In this document: in pieces, positions 8,641-18,274 of the stretch
How the letters are laid out: every line of letters begins with the position of its first letter
Position numbering within the stretch: the first letter of the stretch is position 1
Source of the DNA: an uncultured Bacteroidota bacterium
GTDB taxonomy: Bacteria > Bacteroidota > Bacteroidia > Chitinophagales > Chitinophagaceae
DNA: 64,000 nt
NCBI GenBank assembly: GCA_903882805.1
Contig: CAIRYK010000037.1
Span: 1 to 64,000, forward strand
Direction of reading: 5' to 3'
The notes under the pieces: generated by a model
Told to the model about the DNA's origin: nothing
Databases searched by the model: none
The model's input: only the letters and a program-made list of their open reading frames with translations
Program-made: the position numbers and the translations under genes

Positions 8641-9486
8641 ATGCATTGCAATTTAAATTTCAGAATCGGCTCGTTCCTTGCGCTCGTTTCCTTACTTTTT
8701 ATCAATAGCTGCCGCCCGGATAATACCAGCGTATTGTCTGACAGCGATGATAATGGTGGTTATGCATCTGACGCTTCAAGAATAGAATGGGTTAACAACG
8801 ATGTAATTTCTATTGCAGACGTAGCCGGCACTATTTACAACGGAGCGCACATGCGCACTACCTATGGCGGCATATGCGCCACTGTAGGCGTAGATACTAT
8901 CAGTACGCCCCACGTGCTTGTTATCCGTTTTGGCAGCGAAGAGAACACCTGCACAGATGGCAGAAGGCGCAGAGGCGCTATCATTGTAAAATATGATGGA
9001 CGCTACAACGACACTGCAAAAATACATACCATTACTTTCGACAACTATTTCATCAACGGCAATCAGCTCACCGGCAGCATTCAAACAACCAGAGTAGACA
9101 CTACCATAACCGGCAACTGGTATTACAAAGTGTTTGTAAACGATTCGCTGAACATGACACAATATCCGCTCAACAGCCAGTTTGTAACATGGAAAGGCAA
9201 TCTGGTACGCAAATGGTTGACTGGCCATCTTACTGCCGATAGATTTGATGATGTGTTCTCAATATCAGGTTCAACAACCATGGTTCGCCCTAATGGTCAC
9301 CAATACAGTGTAGGAATTTCAACTCCTTGGAAAATTGCCCTGACCTGTGATTATGTGCAAAGCGGAGTGGCTAACATTACAGGCTACAATGGAGCTCGCC
9401 GCCTCGACTATGGCGGAGGCGACTGCGACGCAAACGCAAACCTTTATATAGGCGTAAATTCTTACGGTATTACGCTTACTAAATAA
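8641..9486 (+). CDS. Lipoprotein, tandem paralogue of the 7641 gene
   Basis: 281 residues. I moved the start to ATG 8641, which gives a compact lipoprotein signal ending FINSC. The track start would add 43 residues with no signal-like pattern and would overlap the upstream terminator. The mature part matches its neighbour across the shared domain: ICATVG, CTDGRRRRGAIIV, HTITFDNYFINGNQLTG, DDVFSISGSTTMV and CDYVQSG. The copies have diverged strongly outside these blocks, so the duplication is probably old. Function is unknown. A strong terminator follows. Confidence 0.75.
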   Translation: MHCNLNFRIGSFLALVSLLFINSCRPDNTSVLSDSDDNGGYASDASRIEWVNNDVISIADVAGTIYNGAHMRTTYGGICATVGVDTISTPHVLVIRFGSEENTCTDGRRRRGAIIVKYDGRYNDTAKIHTITFDNYFINGNQLTGSIQTTRVDTTITGNWYYKVFVNDSLNMTQYPLNSQFVTWKGNLVRKWLTGHLTADRFDDVFSISGSTTMVRPNGHQYSVGISTPWKIALTCDYVQSGVANITGYNGARRLDYGGGDCDANANLYIGVNSYGITLTK

Positions 9487-9506
9487 TATCTGACACTTTA
9501 AATAAC

Positions 9507-9543
9507 AAAGCGAGAGCGACTTAACGGTTGCTCTCGCTTTTTC
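9507..9543 (+). terminator. Intrinsic terminator after second lipoprotein
   Basis: An 11-bp stem, AAAGCGAGAGC with GCTCTCGCTTT, and a 12-base loop, followed by TTTTC. It lies about 20 bp after the stop codon. Confidence 0.85.
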
Positions 9544-9888
9544 TTTGCGCGTTGGTAGGAAGTCAGCAGCAGCAAGGAGGCCGTTATTTAATGGAAACAG
9601 CCTCGCAATACTTCTTAGCTACGCTCGTCTCTCTACTCTTTTTTGGTTGGTTGGTTGTTCCGTTTCGTTGAAGGGGTTTACTTTTTTCTGAAAAAGGTTA
9701 ATAACCAATGACATTGAAAACGCGAATAAAATCATCAGGCCGCTCATAAAACACTTGATTTTTAAAACCCGTCATTGAGTTTCTGCATACCTTATCTGCA
9801 ATAAAATCTGTGCCAGATTTTCATTTTTACGCCTTGTTTCTGGATTTTTTTTAGACAATGATCAACGTCCATAATACATATTGCTTAT
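9544..9888. other. Intergenic stretch with no gene seen
   Basis: About 345 bp between two convergent terminators. It contains a short GGTT direct repeat (GGTTGGTTGGTTG near 9645) and AT-rich sequence. I find no convincing reading frame, tRNA or structured RNA. Confidence 0.5.
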
Positions 9889-9925
9889 AAAAGCAAACGC
9901 CCCCAATAATGGAGGCGTTTACTTT
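9889..9925 (-). terminator. Terminator of secA (minus strand)
   Basis: Read on the minus strand, AAACGCCTCC pairs with GGGGGCGTTT (one G-T pair) around a 6-base loop, followed by GCTTTTAT. It lies about 20 bp after the secA stop. Confidence 0.75.
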
Positions 9926-9941
9926 TACAAACAATTGTTTA

Positions 9942-12900
9942 TTAGTTGAGTCCGCGGCCGTGGCACGCTTTATATTTCTTTCCGCTACCACAAGGGCACA
10001 GATCATTACGACCTATTTTAGGGCCTGCCTGAGCTGGTGTTTTTTTTTGAGGTTCGCCTTCTGTATAGTAATCCTCTTCGTCGGCTGCATAATCTTGTCC
10101 TCGCTCGTCTATCTCCGCCTTATTCACATGCATCTGGCTCATATCAGTATATGGTTCAGGCATTTGTGCGGGCATTGGCGGTGTTTCCTGTATTGGTATA
10201 CCAGCGCGCAACAGGAAGGAAATAATATTACGGTTAGTATCCTGCAGCATTTCTTTAAACAACTTAAAGGCTTCGAACTTGTAGATCAGTAACGGATCTT
10301 TTTGTTCGTATGATGCCATACGCACTGATGTGCGCAAATCGTCCATTGCACGCAAATGGTTTTTCCATGCGTCGTCAATCATGGAGAGGGTAATATTTTT
10401 CTCCAGATTAGCCAATACCGGCGCTGCCTGTTGCTCTACTGCTTCCTTCAATGCTACATATACCTGCATTCCACGCACGCCGTCGGTAAACGGTACAACT
10501 ATGTTGTCTACCCTATCGCCATTGTCGGCATATATCTGCTCCAGCGTTGGGGTCATATGCTCGCGCAGGGCTGTAATTTTACGATTGTAAAAATCCCTCA
10601 CCTGGCTATACAGCAGTTCGCCTATTGTGTTGGCATCGCCCTTAGCTGCTTGGTCTGCGGTAAGTTCCGGTTCAACTGCAAGATGCTTGATAGATTCGAG
10701 AGCATAGGCGTCAATATCGCGATTGGCAACATACTGTTCAGCAAGCCCCATACATACTGCATGCATTGCATTGTCTAAATCTATAGACAAACGATCGCCA
10801 AACAATGCGTGACGGCGGCGTTTGTAGATAACATCGCGCTGTGCATTCATTACATCGTCATACTCCAGCAGGTTTTTACGCATGCCAAAGTTGTTTTCTT
10901 CTACTTTGCGCTGCGCACGCTCTATCGACTTGGAGATCATGCTGTGCTGCAGCACCTCGCCGTCTTTATGGCCCATCTTGTCCATAAGCGATGCAATACG
11001 CTCAGAACCGAACAGACGCATCAGGTCGTCTTCGAGCGACACAAAAAACTGAGATGTACCCGGATCGCCCTGCCTGCCCGCACGACCGCGCAACTGGCGG
11101 TCAACACGGCGGCTCTCGTGGCGTTCTGTACCAATAATTGCCAATCCTCCTGCCTCTTTTACTCCAGGGCCCAGCTTAATATCCGTACCGCGACCAGCCA
11201 TGTTGGTGGCAATAGTGATAGCGCCTGCCAAACCAGCTTCGGCCACTATTTGCGCCTCGCGGGCGTGCTGCTTGGCATTCAGTACGTTGTGTGGTATTTT
11301 CTTTTGTTGCAGCATACGGCTCAACAATTCCGATACCTCTACCGATGTTGTGCCCACCAGCACCGGACGACCAACGCCTCTCAGCGCTTCTATTTCATCT
11401 ATTGCAGCCTTATATTTTTCACGTTTTGTTTTGTATACCAGATCCTGCTGGTCTTTACGCGATATCGGCAGGTTGGTAGGAATAGTTACCACATCCAACT
11501 TGTATATCGACCAAAACTCGCCTGCTTCAGTTTCGGCTGTACCGGTCATACCGCACAGCTTATGAAACATGCGGAAGTAGTTTTGCAGCGTTACCGTTGC
11601 AAAAGTTTGCGTAGCGGCTTCAACCTGCACATTTTCTTTAGCTTCTATCGCCTGATGCAAACCATCGCTATATCTTCTTCCATCCAGTATACGGCCAGTC
11701 TGTTCGTCTACAATCTTCACTTTACCGTCCATCACCACATACTCTACATCTTTGTCAAATAATGTGTAGGCTTTCAGTAATTGCTGTACTGAGTGAATAC
11801 GATCGGCTTTAATGGCATAATCCTGAAGTAATGCATCCTTACGTTGCGTTTTCTCCTCGTGCGGTATGCTGCTTTTCTCTATTTCTGCAAGCTCGCTGCC
11901 TATGTCTGGAAGCACAAAGAAGTTTGGTTCTTCTGCTCCGCCCGTTATCAGCGCAAGTCCTTTATCGGTGAGGTCTACACTATTGTTCTTTTCATCTATT
12001 GCAAACAAAAGCTCAACATCTACCTTAGGCATATTGCGGTTTTGCTCGCTTATGTAGTAGTTTTCCGCTTTCTGCAGTATATGCTTATTGCCTTCTTCGC
12101 TCAAAAACTTGATGAGGGCGCTATTTTTTGGCAAGCCGCGATAAGCGCGATACAGGTGCAAACCACCGGTGTCTTTATCTGTCTTACCTTCTGCTATAAG
12201 TTTTTTGGCTTCTGTAAGGCTTTGGTTAGCTATTCGGCGCTGAGCTTCCAGCAAACGTTCTATACGAGGTTTCAGCGCATAAAACTGTTGCTCATCGCCC
12301 TTAGGGATGGGACCTGAAATGATGAGGGGCGTACGCGCATCATCTATCAATACGCTATCCACCTCATCCACCATTGCAAAGTGGTGTTTACGCTGCACCA
12401 TTTCTTCGGGATGGTGCACCATGTTGTCGCGCAGATAATCGAAACCGAATTCGTTATTGGTACCCCAGGTTATGTCTGCCAGATAAGCTTGTCTGCGTTC
12501 AAAAGAGTTCGGCTCGTGCTTATCTATACAATCGGTTGTAAGTCCAAGCCACTCAAACAGCGGGCCGTTCCACTCCTGGTCGCGTCGTGCCAAGTAGTCG
12601 TTCACGGTTACAATATGCACGCCTTCGCCTGCAAGCGCATTAAGGTATGCAGGCAAGGTAGATACCAGCGTTTTACCCTCACCCGTTGCCATTTCAGCAA
12701 TTTTGCCTTCATGTAGCACCACGCCGCCTATAAGCTGAACATCATAGTGCAGCATGTTCCAGGTAACGGTAATGCCTGCCGCATCCCATGTGTTATTAAA
12801 AATAGATTTATCGCCTTCTATGCGCACATTACCCTTGTAGGTGGCCAGATGGCGGTCGAGATCGGTAGCAGTAGCTACAACTTCTTTATTTTCTTTAAAT

Positions 12901-13265
12901 CGGCGCGCTGCATCTTTCATAACAGCAAACGCTTCTGGTAAAATTTCTTTTAATACTTCTTCTATTTTCTCATCTCTTTTCTTCACCAGCTTATCTACCT
13001 CTTCATAGACAGCTTCTTTACGATGCACATCCTCTGCGTTGTCTACATCGGCCTCTGTTTTCTTGTCGGCTATCTGCTGATCAATATCTACAAGGTGATC
13101 CTGAATTCTTTGTCTGAATTCCTGTGTCTTATTTCGAAGCTCATCATTAGATAACGACTGGTATTCGTTATAGAATCGATTTATATTAGCTACAACCGGT
13201 TGTATCCGTTTTACATCTTTATCGGACTTACTGCCGCCAAATATTTTTGAAAGAAAACCAATCAT
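9942..13265 (-). CDS. secA: Preprotein translocase ATPase SecA
   Basis: The motor ATPase that drives unfolded preproteins through SecYEG. Visible features are Walker A in [17 protein letters not shown], the DEAD-like [16 protein letters not shown], the second nucleotide-binding domain with [17 protein letters not shown] and [14 protein letters not shown], and the C-terminal zinc motif [15 protein letters not shown] chose the internal Met ([11 protein letters not shown]) as start, the common SecA N-terminus, giving about 1107 residues. This is longer than the roughly 900 of E. coli SecA, as is usual in Bacteroidota, because of insertions in the first half. It stands alone between terminators. 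Confidence 0.97.
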   Translation of the reverse strand: MIGFLSKIFGGSKSDKDVKRIQPVVANINRFYNEYQSLSNDELRNKTQEFRQRIQDHLVDIDQQIADKKTEADVDNAEDVHRKEAVYEEVDKLVKKRDEKIEEVLKEILPEAFAVMKDAARRFKENKEVVATATDLDRHLATYKGNVRIEGDKSIFNNTWDAAGITVTWNMLHYDVQLIGGVVLHEGKIAEMATGEGKTLVSTLPAYLNALAGEGVHIVTVNDYLARRDQEWNGPLFEWLGLTTDCIDKHEPNSFERRQAYLADITWGTNNEFGFDYLRDNMVHHPEEMVQRKHHFAMVDEVDSVLIDDARTPLIISGPIPKGDEQQFYALKPRIERLLEAQRRIANQSLTEAKKLIAEGKTDKDTGGLHLYRAYRGLPKNSALIKFLSEEGNKHILQKAENYYISEQNRNMPKVDVELLFAIDEKNNSVDLTDKGLALITGGAEEPNFFVLPDIGSELAEIEKSSIPHEEKTQRKDALLQDYAIKADRIHSVQQLLKAYTLFDKDVEYVVMDGKVKIVDEQTGRILDGRRYSDGLHQAIEAKENVQVEAATQTFATVTLQNYFRMFHKLCGMTGTAETEAGEFWSIYKLDVVTIPTNLPISRKDQQDLVYKTKREKYKAAIDEIEALRGVGRPVLVGTTSVEVSELLSRMLQQKKIPHNVLNAKQHAREAQIVAEAGLAGAITIATNMAGRGTDIKLGPGVKEAGGLAIIGTERHESRRVDRQLRGRAGRQGDPGTSQFFVSLEDDLMRLFGSERIASLMDKMGHKDGEVLQHSMISKSIERAQRKVEENNFGMRKNLLEYDDVMNAQRDVIYKRRRHALFGDRLSIDLDNAMHAVCMGLAEQYVANRDIDAYALESIKHLAVEPELTADQAAKGDANTIGELLYSQVRDFYNRKITALREHMTPTLEQIYADNGDRVDNIVVPFTDGVRGMQVYVALKEAVEQQAAPVLANLEKNITLSMIDDAWKNHLRAMDDLRTSVRMASYEQKDPLLIYKFEAFKLFKEMLQDTNRNIISFLLRAGIPIQETPPMPAQMPEPYTDMSQMHVNKAEIDERGQDYAADEEDYYTEGEPQKKTPAQAGPKIGRNDLCPCGSGKKYKACHGRGLN

Positions 13266-13860
13266 CTGAGTTATGTTAATTTTTATAGTAAAAGCTATGT
13301 TGCCCGCAGACATTAAATAATGGCCGTACAGCAAACTCCAATCCCTGTATTATATCAAAAGCCATGCAAATAAATTTTTTCTGCCACGTTGGCATAATCA
13401 GGGATGCCAAAACTAAGATAATCGGTCGATTTAAGCAAGAATATATGAGGGCACGCGCTATTGCGACAGTTTGATTGTGCTTTATCAAGCCATTTCTGTG
13501 CCACATCTATACAAAGATGTGTTTATTATAGGTAGTATTACACTGGTACAGCTTACTTATATTATGGTAAGTGCGTAGGAAGTGTTAATGTTGCTATCCG
13601 TTAAAATTTACTTCGGAGAAAAGGCCGCCTAAAAAAAGACCTAATAAATAGCCGGAAATAAAATTATGGATGTATAAAAATACAAGTTAAACGTTTACCT
13701 TTGGCCGTGAAAATTCAGCGCCGCTACTATCCAATAGCTACGGAAAGATAGCGGATTGCAATGGTTAAATATAGTAAATAAAAAAAAATTTAGGTTAATA
13801 ATTTGCAGGGCAACAAAATTTTTATGTATTTTGGATGCAATTTTGAAAAAGAGAACAAAC
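13266..13860. other. Divergent intergenic region between secA and the small secreted protein
   Basis: About 595 bp, strongly AT-rich toward the right. It must hold the secA promoter on the minus strand and the promoter of the 13861 gene. No supported reading frame was found. The track ORFs here have no signal, motif or plausible start. Confidence 0.5.
13802..13834 (+). promoter_or_regulatory. Possible Bacteroidota-type promoter
   Basis: TTTG at 13802-13805 and an imperfect TATTTTGG about 21 bases later resemble the -33 / -7 elements used by the Bacteroidota primary sigma factor. The start codon follows about 27 bases further on. The -7 element is one T short of TAnnTTTG, so this is tentative. 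Confidence 0.4.
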
Positions 13861-14397
13861 ATGAAAAGAACCATCATTTTAGTTACAACAGTATTGGCAG
13901 CAATTTTGTTAAGCAGCAGAACCTTTGCGCAAGAAGATCTTGTTAGAGTCTTTCGTTGGTATATACCTGCAGATCAGCAATATGTAACAGTAGCCGAAGG
14001 CGAGTATCAGGACGGACAATTGTTGAACTGGGGCTGGTCGGATAAGACCCTGATATTCTGGGCATATCGCACTCCAGGTCCTGGTCGCGTTGCAATCAAT
14101 GGCTGGACAAATCCTGTAACAAGAGCGCACATAAGCGTTTGCGATGATGAGTATAACGATGATCAAATGCTGAAAAACGGCTACACTCAAAAACACCTTC
14201 AGTTTTATGCGCTTACACGTCGCGGTTCAAACACTGTGCCTGTTTATCGTTGGTTGATCCCAAAACGTCACTCTTGGGTTACTATGCCAGACGATATCGA
14301 TACAGACGTTTATATCAAGAAGGGATATCGTCATAAAACTTATCAGTACTATGGCGTTTACAGAAACGTAGATGCTCCGATTTACGATCAGCTTTAA
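13861..14397 (+). CDS. Small secreted protein with three DUF5648-like repeats
   Basis: 178 residues. The ATG at 13861 gives a clear signal peptide (TIILVTTVLAAILLSSRTFA). The track start adds 35 residues ahead of it and is rejected. The mature protein is three repeats of about 45 residues: VFRWYIPADQQYVTV with the following GWSDKTLIFWAY, then a degenerate middle copy ending GYTQKHLQFYAL, then VYRWLIPKRHSWVTM with GYRHKTYQYYGVY. This pattern resembles the DUF5648 repeat found in secreted proteins (fold strand, then G-Y/W and an aromatic strand). The repeat's ligand is not known to me. A strong terminator follows, so it is a single-gene unit. Confidence 0.75.
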   Translation: MKRTIILVTTVLAAILLSSRTFAQEDLVRVFRWYIPADQQYVTVAEGEYQDGQLLNWGWSDKTLIFWAYRTPGPGRVAINGWTNPVTRAHISVCDDEYNDDQMLKNGYTQKHLQFYALTRRGSNTVPVYRWLIPKRHSWVTMPDDIDTDVYIKKGYRHKTYQYYGVYRNVDAPIYDQL

Positions 14398-14419
14398 TCC
14401 AAACGATTACTACATACTT

Positions 14420-14450
14420 AAAGGTTGCACCATGTGCAACCTTTTTTATT
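14420..14450 (+). terminator. Intrinsic terminator
   Basis: An 11-bp stem, AAAGGTTGCAC with GTGCAACCTTT, and a 3-base loop, followed by a T-rich tract. Confidence 0.85.
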
Positions 14451-14545
14451 TTATCCCTGATGCCTGTTCTCACTACAATTATCACCTCTGCTTAGCTGTG
14501 CGCTGCTGATATTTTTAATTATGTTTGTTGGGCAATCTGAATATT

Positions 14546-16702
14546 ATGACCATCAAGAGAAAAATACAACTGTTTACACTGGGTGCGCTATGTTTAGCTG
14601 CTCCTGTGTTTGCACAAAAAAAACAGTTTACCATTGCTGAAGCCACCAACGGCATGAGCACAACGCTGGCCACAAAAGGTGTAAAAGGCGCTTCTTGGCA
14701 ACCCGGCACAGACAAATTCTGGCAGGTAGAAAAGAAAAACAATGAAGATGTTTGGACAGTTACCAATTATGGACTGGGCGGAAAAGCAGAAGCTACAGTA
14801 GAGCAAGGTACATACCCGGTAAAAGTAACCGCAACGCCAGCGCTGAAATGGCTGAACAAGGATGATGTTTATTTCGTAAATAGCAAGGACGTCGTTACCG
14901 GCCACCTTACCGAAAACCATTTTGCATGGAGCGTAATGGCTACACTACCGGAAAATGCTGAAAATATTACGGTAGACAAGAGCAAAAAAATAGCGTATAC
15001 TATTGATAATAACCTGTGGCTGTGGGATAAAGAAAAAGGCAAGACACAAGTAACCAATGAAGCAAACAAAGGCGTGGTGTGCGGCCAATCTGTGCACCGC
15101 GATGAATTTGGCATTGACAAAGGCATATTTTTTTCGCCCAAAGGCAATATGCTGGCCTACTACCGCATGGATCAGAGCATGGTAAAAGACTACCCGATAA
15201 TAAAGTGGGGAGAAATGCCAGCTAAAGCCGAAATAATTAAGTACCCCATGGCCGGCGGACCATCGCACGAGGTAACGCTTTGCGTATACAATCCGGCAAC
15301 AGGGAAAACAACAATTATGGAAACCGGTCAGCAAGACAAAGACCACTACCTGACATCTGTAACCTGGAGCCCCGATGAAAAATACATTTACGTCGCCATT
15401 CTCAACCGTGCTCAGAATCACCTTTGGCTAAACAAATACAGCGCTACTACAGGCGAAAAAATCAAAACCCTTTTTGAAGAAACAAACGAAAAATACGTTC
15501 ACCCTACCCATCCTCTTACTTTCTTACCGGGCAGCTCCAATGAGTTTATATGGTGGAGTCAGCGAGACGGTTTTGAGCACTTGTACCTCTATACTACCGA
15601 CGGCACGCTGGAACGCAAACTCACTTCGGGCAATTGGGTGGTAAATGAAATCGCTGGCTTCGACATGCAGAACAATAAAATAATTATTACAGCATCAAAA
15701 GAGTCACCAATAGAAAAACACATTTATACAGTAGGCATAGAAAGCGGCGCAATAGTGCGAGTAGATAAGGGCGCCGGCATGCACTCTGCCCTTTGTAGCG
15801 AAGACGGAAGATTTGTATTTGACGTATTCAGCGGAGCAGGCTCCCCCAAGAGCAGTAACATACGCGCCACAAACAATTCTATGAACCGGGAAATTGTAAA
15901 ATCGGCCAATACGCTGGAAAATTACGACAGACCCGAAATAAAGGATGTAGTGATTAAGGCAGCCGATGGGCGCACTCCGCTATATGGCAAATTGATATTG
16001 CCTACCAACTTTGATAAGAATAAAAAGTACCCGGTAATTGTGTACTTATATAATGGGCCTAACGTTCAGCTTATACATAACTCATTCCCCGAAAGCGGCA
16101 ATCTGTGGTTCGAATATATGGCGCAACATGGCTATGTAGTATTCAGCATGGATGGCAGAGGCAGTTGGAACCGCGGACTTGCTTTTGAACAAGCCACTTT
16201 CCGCAACCTTGGAGAAGTAGAAATGAACGACCAATTAAAAGGTGTGGAATATCTGAAATCGTTGCCTTATGTAGATGCCAACAGAATGGGCGTGCATGGC
16301 TGGAGCTACGGCGGATTTATGACCACATCGCTGATGCTGAAGCATCCCGGCGTTTTCAAGTGCGCAGTAGCGGGCGGTCCGGTTATGGATTGGAAGATGT
16401 ATGAAGTAATGTACACCGAACGTTATATGGATACGCCGGAAGAAAACCCCAAAGGGTATCAGAATACAAGCCTGCTTGATAAAGTAAAAAACCTGCAGGG
16501 CAAACTAATGCTAATACATGGCACCGACGACGGTACGGTTGTTTGGCAACACAGCATCAACTTTGTAAAAAAATGTGTGGACGAAGGCGTACAGCTCGAT
16601 TATTTTATGTACCCTGGCTACGAGCATAATGTAAGAGGAAAAGATCGAGTGCACCTGATGCAAAAAATCAGCGACTACTTCGATTTGTACCTGAAACCAT
16701 AA
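14546..16702 (+). CDS. S9 family serine peptidase (dipeptidyl / tripeptidyl-peptidase IV type)
   Basis: 718 residues with signal peptide (LFTLGALCLAAPVFA), so exported, probably periplasmic. The N-terminal beta-propeller (DPP IV N-domain) spans roughly residues 80-450 and the alpha/beta hydrolase domain the C-terminal 230. The catalytic triad is visible: Ser587 in GWSYGGF, Asp661 or Asp662 in HGTDDGTVVW and His694 in YPGYEHNVRG. Family members cut after proline near the N-terminus. The Glu pair that holds the substrate amino group in DPP IV appears here only as VHRDEFGI, with a single Glu after Asp. This may indicate prolyl tripeptidyl rather than dipeptidyl specificity. The start at 14546 matches the signal peptide. 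Confidence 0.9.
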   Translation: MTIKRKIQLFTLGALCLAAPVFAQKKQFTIAEATNGMSTTLATKGVKGASWQPGTDKFWQVEKKNNEDVWTVTNYGLGGKAEATVEQGTYPVKVTATPALKWLNKDDVYFVNSKDVVTGHLTENHFAWSVMATLPENAENITVDKSKKIAYTIDNNLWLWDKEKGKTQVTNEANKGVVCGQSVHRDEFGIDKGIFFSPKGNMLAYYRMDQSMVKDYPIIKWGEMPAKAEIIKYPMAGGPSHEVTLCVYNPATGKTTIMETGQQDKDHYLTSVTWSPDEKYIYVAILNRAQNHLWLNKYSATTGEKIKTLFEETNEKYVHPTHPLTFLPGSSNEFIWWSQRDGFEHLYLYTTDGTLERKLTSGNWVVNEIAGFDMQNNKIIITASKESPIEKHIYTVGIESGAIVRVDKGAGMHSALCSEDGRFVFDVFSGAGSPKSSNIRATNNSMNREIVKSANTLENYDRPEIKDVVIKAADGRTPLYGKLILPTNFDKNKKYPVIVYLYNGPNVQLIHNSFPESGNLWFEYMAQHGYVVFSMDGRGSWNRGLAFEQATFRNLGEVEMNDQLKGVEYLKSLPYVDANRMGVHGWSYGGFMTTSLMLKHPGVFKCAVAGGPVMDWKMYEVMYTERYMDTPEENPKGYQNTSLLDKVKNLQGKLMLIHGTDDGTVVWQHSINFVKKCVDEGVQLDYFMYPGYEHNVRGKDRVHLMQKISDYFDLYLKP

Positions 16703-16716
16703 TTTTTACTACAAAA

Positions 16717-16770
16717 TAAAAGCCTGCCAACTATTCAGTTTACCTGATAAAGTTGGCAGGCTTTTTATAG
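16717..16770. terminator. Bidirectional terminator
   Basis: A stem of about 13 bp, AAGCCTGCCAACT with AGTTGGCAGGCTT, and an 18-base loop. It has A-rich sequence before and T-rich after, and lies between the convergent S9 peptidase and lipoprotein genes. Confidence 0.85.
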
Positions 16771-16803
16771 GAGCGTTATATCTATTGGCCAAAATAGTTG
16801 TAC

Positions 16804-17211
16804 TTATTTTCCTGCAGCTTTATTCAGGCTATCTATTTTCATATCCAATTCCATAGCATCGGCAGGCATTTCAGTATCCGACCGTGTGTCTTTGGTTACT
16901 ACCAGCACGCCTTTTGTAAGACAATTATCGGCTCCTGCTACGGAAATAACAAGCTGACCTATTTTTACTGCATCTGCTTTCCGCTTATCTTCGGGAGCGT
17001 TGTAAAATGCGGGGTCGCCAATAATAATCTTAACCATACTGTAGTCATCTTTTTGTATGGTATGAATGGTAGCTACAGAAGGAATTATTTTAGGTATCCC
17101 TTTTTCCAGCTCGCTTACCTGAGCCATATCTATACGTTTTTGCTCTTTACATGCCGACATCGAGGTCACTACAGCTGCAGCTACAATAATGCCAAAATTC
17201 CTGATTTTCAT
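16804..17211 (-). CDS. Small lipoprotein, unknown function
   Basis: 135 residues with a lipoprotein signal ending in TSMSAC. The mature part is charged and contains a compact domain around YSMVKIIIGDPAFYN and IGQLVISVAGADNCL, with one further Cys. I recognise no family. It lies 41 bp downstream of dapB on the same strand and is probably read through from it, but there is no obvious functional link to lysine synthesis. Confidence 0.7.
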   Translation of the reverse strand: MKIRNFGIIVAAAVVTSMSACKEQKRIDMAQVSELEKGIPKIIPSVATIHTIQKDDYSMVKIIIGDPAFYNAPEDKRKADAVKIGQLVISVAGADNCLTKGVLVVTKDTRSDTEMPADAMELDMKIDSLNKAAGK

Positions 17212-17252
17212 GGTTCTATTTGTTTGTGTATAAATATACCCAAAATATTGAT

Positions 17253-17972
17253 TTACAAAATACCTAGCACATCTTTCATTGTAAAAACACCCTTTCTACC
17301 CACCAGAAATTCGGCCGCCAATACAGCGCCCTGAGCAAAGCCATCGCGGTTATGAGCGGTATGCGTAAGCTGCAGCTCATCTATTGTAGATGAATAAGTT
17401 ACCACATGGGTACCCGGAACATTTTCAACGCGGTGAGCCGTAATAGGTAATTGCCCATTTGTTGCGTCAGCCGCTAATGCCCAACCATCAAAACCATCCA
17501 TATTATCTGCTATTTGCTCAGCTATCGTAATCGCGGTGCCGCTTGGCGCGTCTTTTTTCTGGGTATGGTGCGTTTCTTCTACAGCTACCTTATACTCGCC
17601 ATGTCCGTTCATTAGGCGCGCGAGCAGTTTATTAACTTCAAAAAAAATGTTCACCCCAACGCTGAAATTAGACGCCTGTAAAAAAGCGCCGTTTAGCGCT
17701 ACAGCTGCCTCTTTTGCAATAGCGAGGTCGTTGTTCCAACCGGTGGTGCCGCATACTACCGGCACGCCAGCATTTATACATATGAGCGTATGTTCCAGCG
17801 CGGCATCGGGCCTGGTAAATTCTATTGCCACATCTACTTCTCGTAGCATATCCGCATTTAGCTCATTTTTATTCGACGATGTAATTTTTAATACAACTTT
17901 ATGACCGCGTTTTAAGGCAACCGCTTCTATTGCATGCCCCATTTTGCCATAACCTATTAGCGCAATATTCAT
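17253..17972 (-). CDS. dapB: 4-hydroxy-tetrahydrodipicolinate reductase
   Basis: 239 residues. It reduces hydroxy-tetrahydrodipicolinate with NAD(P)H in the diaminopimelate/lysine pathway, and so feeds peptidoglycan. The N-terminal nucleotide-binding motif is IALIGYGKMGHAI. The substrate and catalytic segment is EETHHTQKKDAPSGTA with the active-site His pair and Lys. The C-terminus HNRDGFAQGAVLAAEFLV is typical. At 239 residues it is slightly shorter than the E. coli enzyme (273), as in other Bacteroidota. The neighbouring dap genes are not present, so the pathway is dispersed. Confidence 0.96.
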   Translation of the reverse strand: MNIALIGYGKMGHAIEAVALKRGHKVVLKITSSNKNELNADMLREVDVAIEFTRPDAALEHTLICINAGVPVVCGTTGWNNDLAIAKEAAVALNGAFLQASNFSVGVNIFFEVNKLLARLMNGHGEYKVAVEETHHTQKKDAPSGTAITIAEQIADNMDGFDGWALAADATNGQLPITAHRVENVPGTHVVTYSSTIDELQLTHTAHNRDGFAQGAVLAAEFLVGRKGVFTMKDVLGIL

Positions 17973-18220
17973 TTTCTACGTTTATTGTCAGCAAAATTAG
18001 GTTTTAAAATCAGAGTCTGCCCTAAAAGCTGACATTACAATAAAAACTATAAGGCAGAACTACCCACAAAACATCACATATTCAACGAAACCCATGCGAA
18101 ATATAAAAATAAACAACAGGTTATAAATTCAGAGTAACCAGCATAGGTTAACAATAATTTCATGTCTACTTAAGCAAAATTTAACCCGCAAAATTAAACT
18201 TTCAACTAAAATTTTCTCAA

Positions 18221-18242
18221 TAGGGCTTTTGCCCTAATTTTG
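18221..18242 (+). promoter_or_regulatory. Promoter -7 element overlapped by a palindrome
   Basis: TAATTTTG at 18235-18242 fits the Bacteroidota -7 consensus TAnnTTTG exactly, 32 bases before the start codon of the giant gene. It overlaps by two bases the palindrome TAGGGC-TTTT-GCCCTA (18221-18236), which could be an operator or a short hairpin. No clear TTTG element is seen about 20 bases upstream, only ATTTTCTC. Confidence 0.5.
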
Positions 18243-18274
18243 CAAAATAAATTCAACATTCTAATTGTAAAGCA

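Noticed and set aside
10809-11762. 317-residue ORF antisense to secA
   Set aside because: It is a shadow frame. The sense strand has clear SecA motifs throughout.
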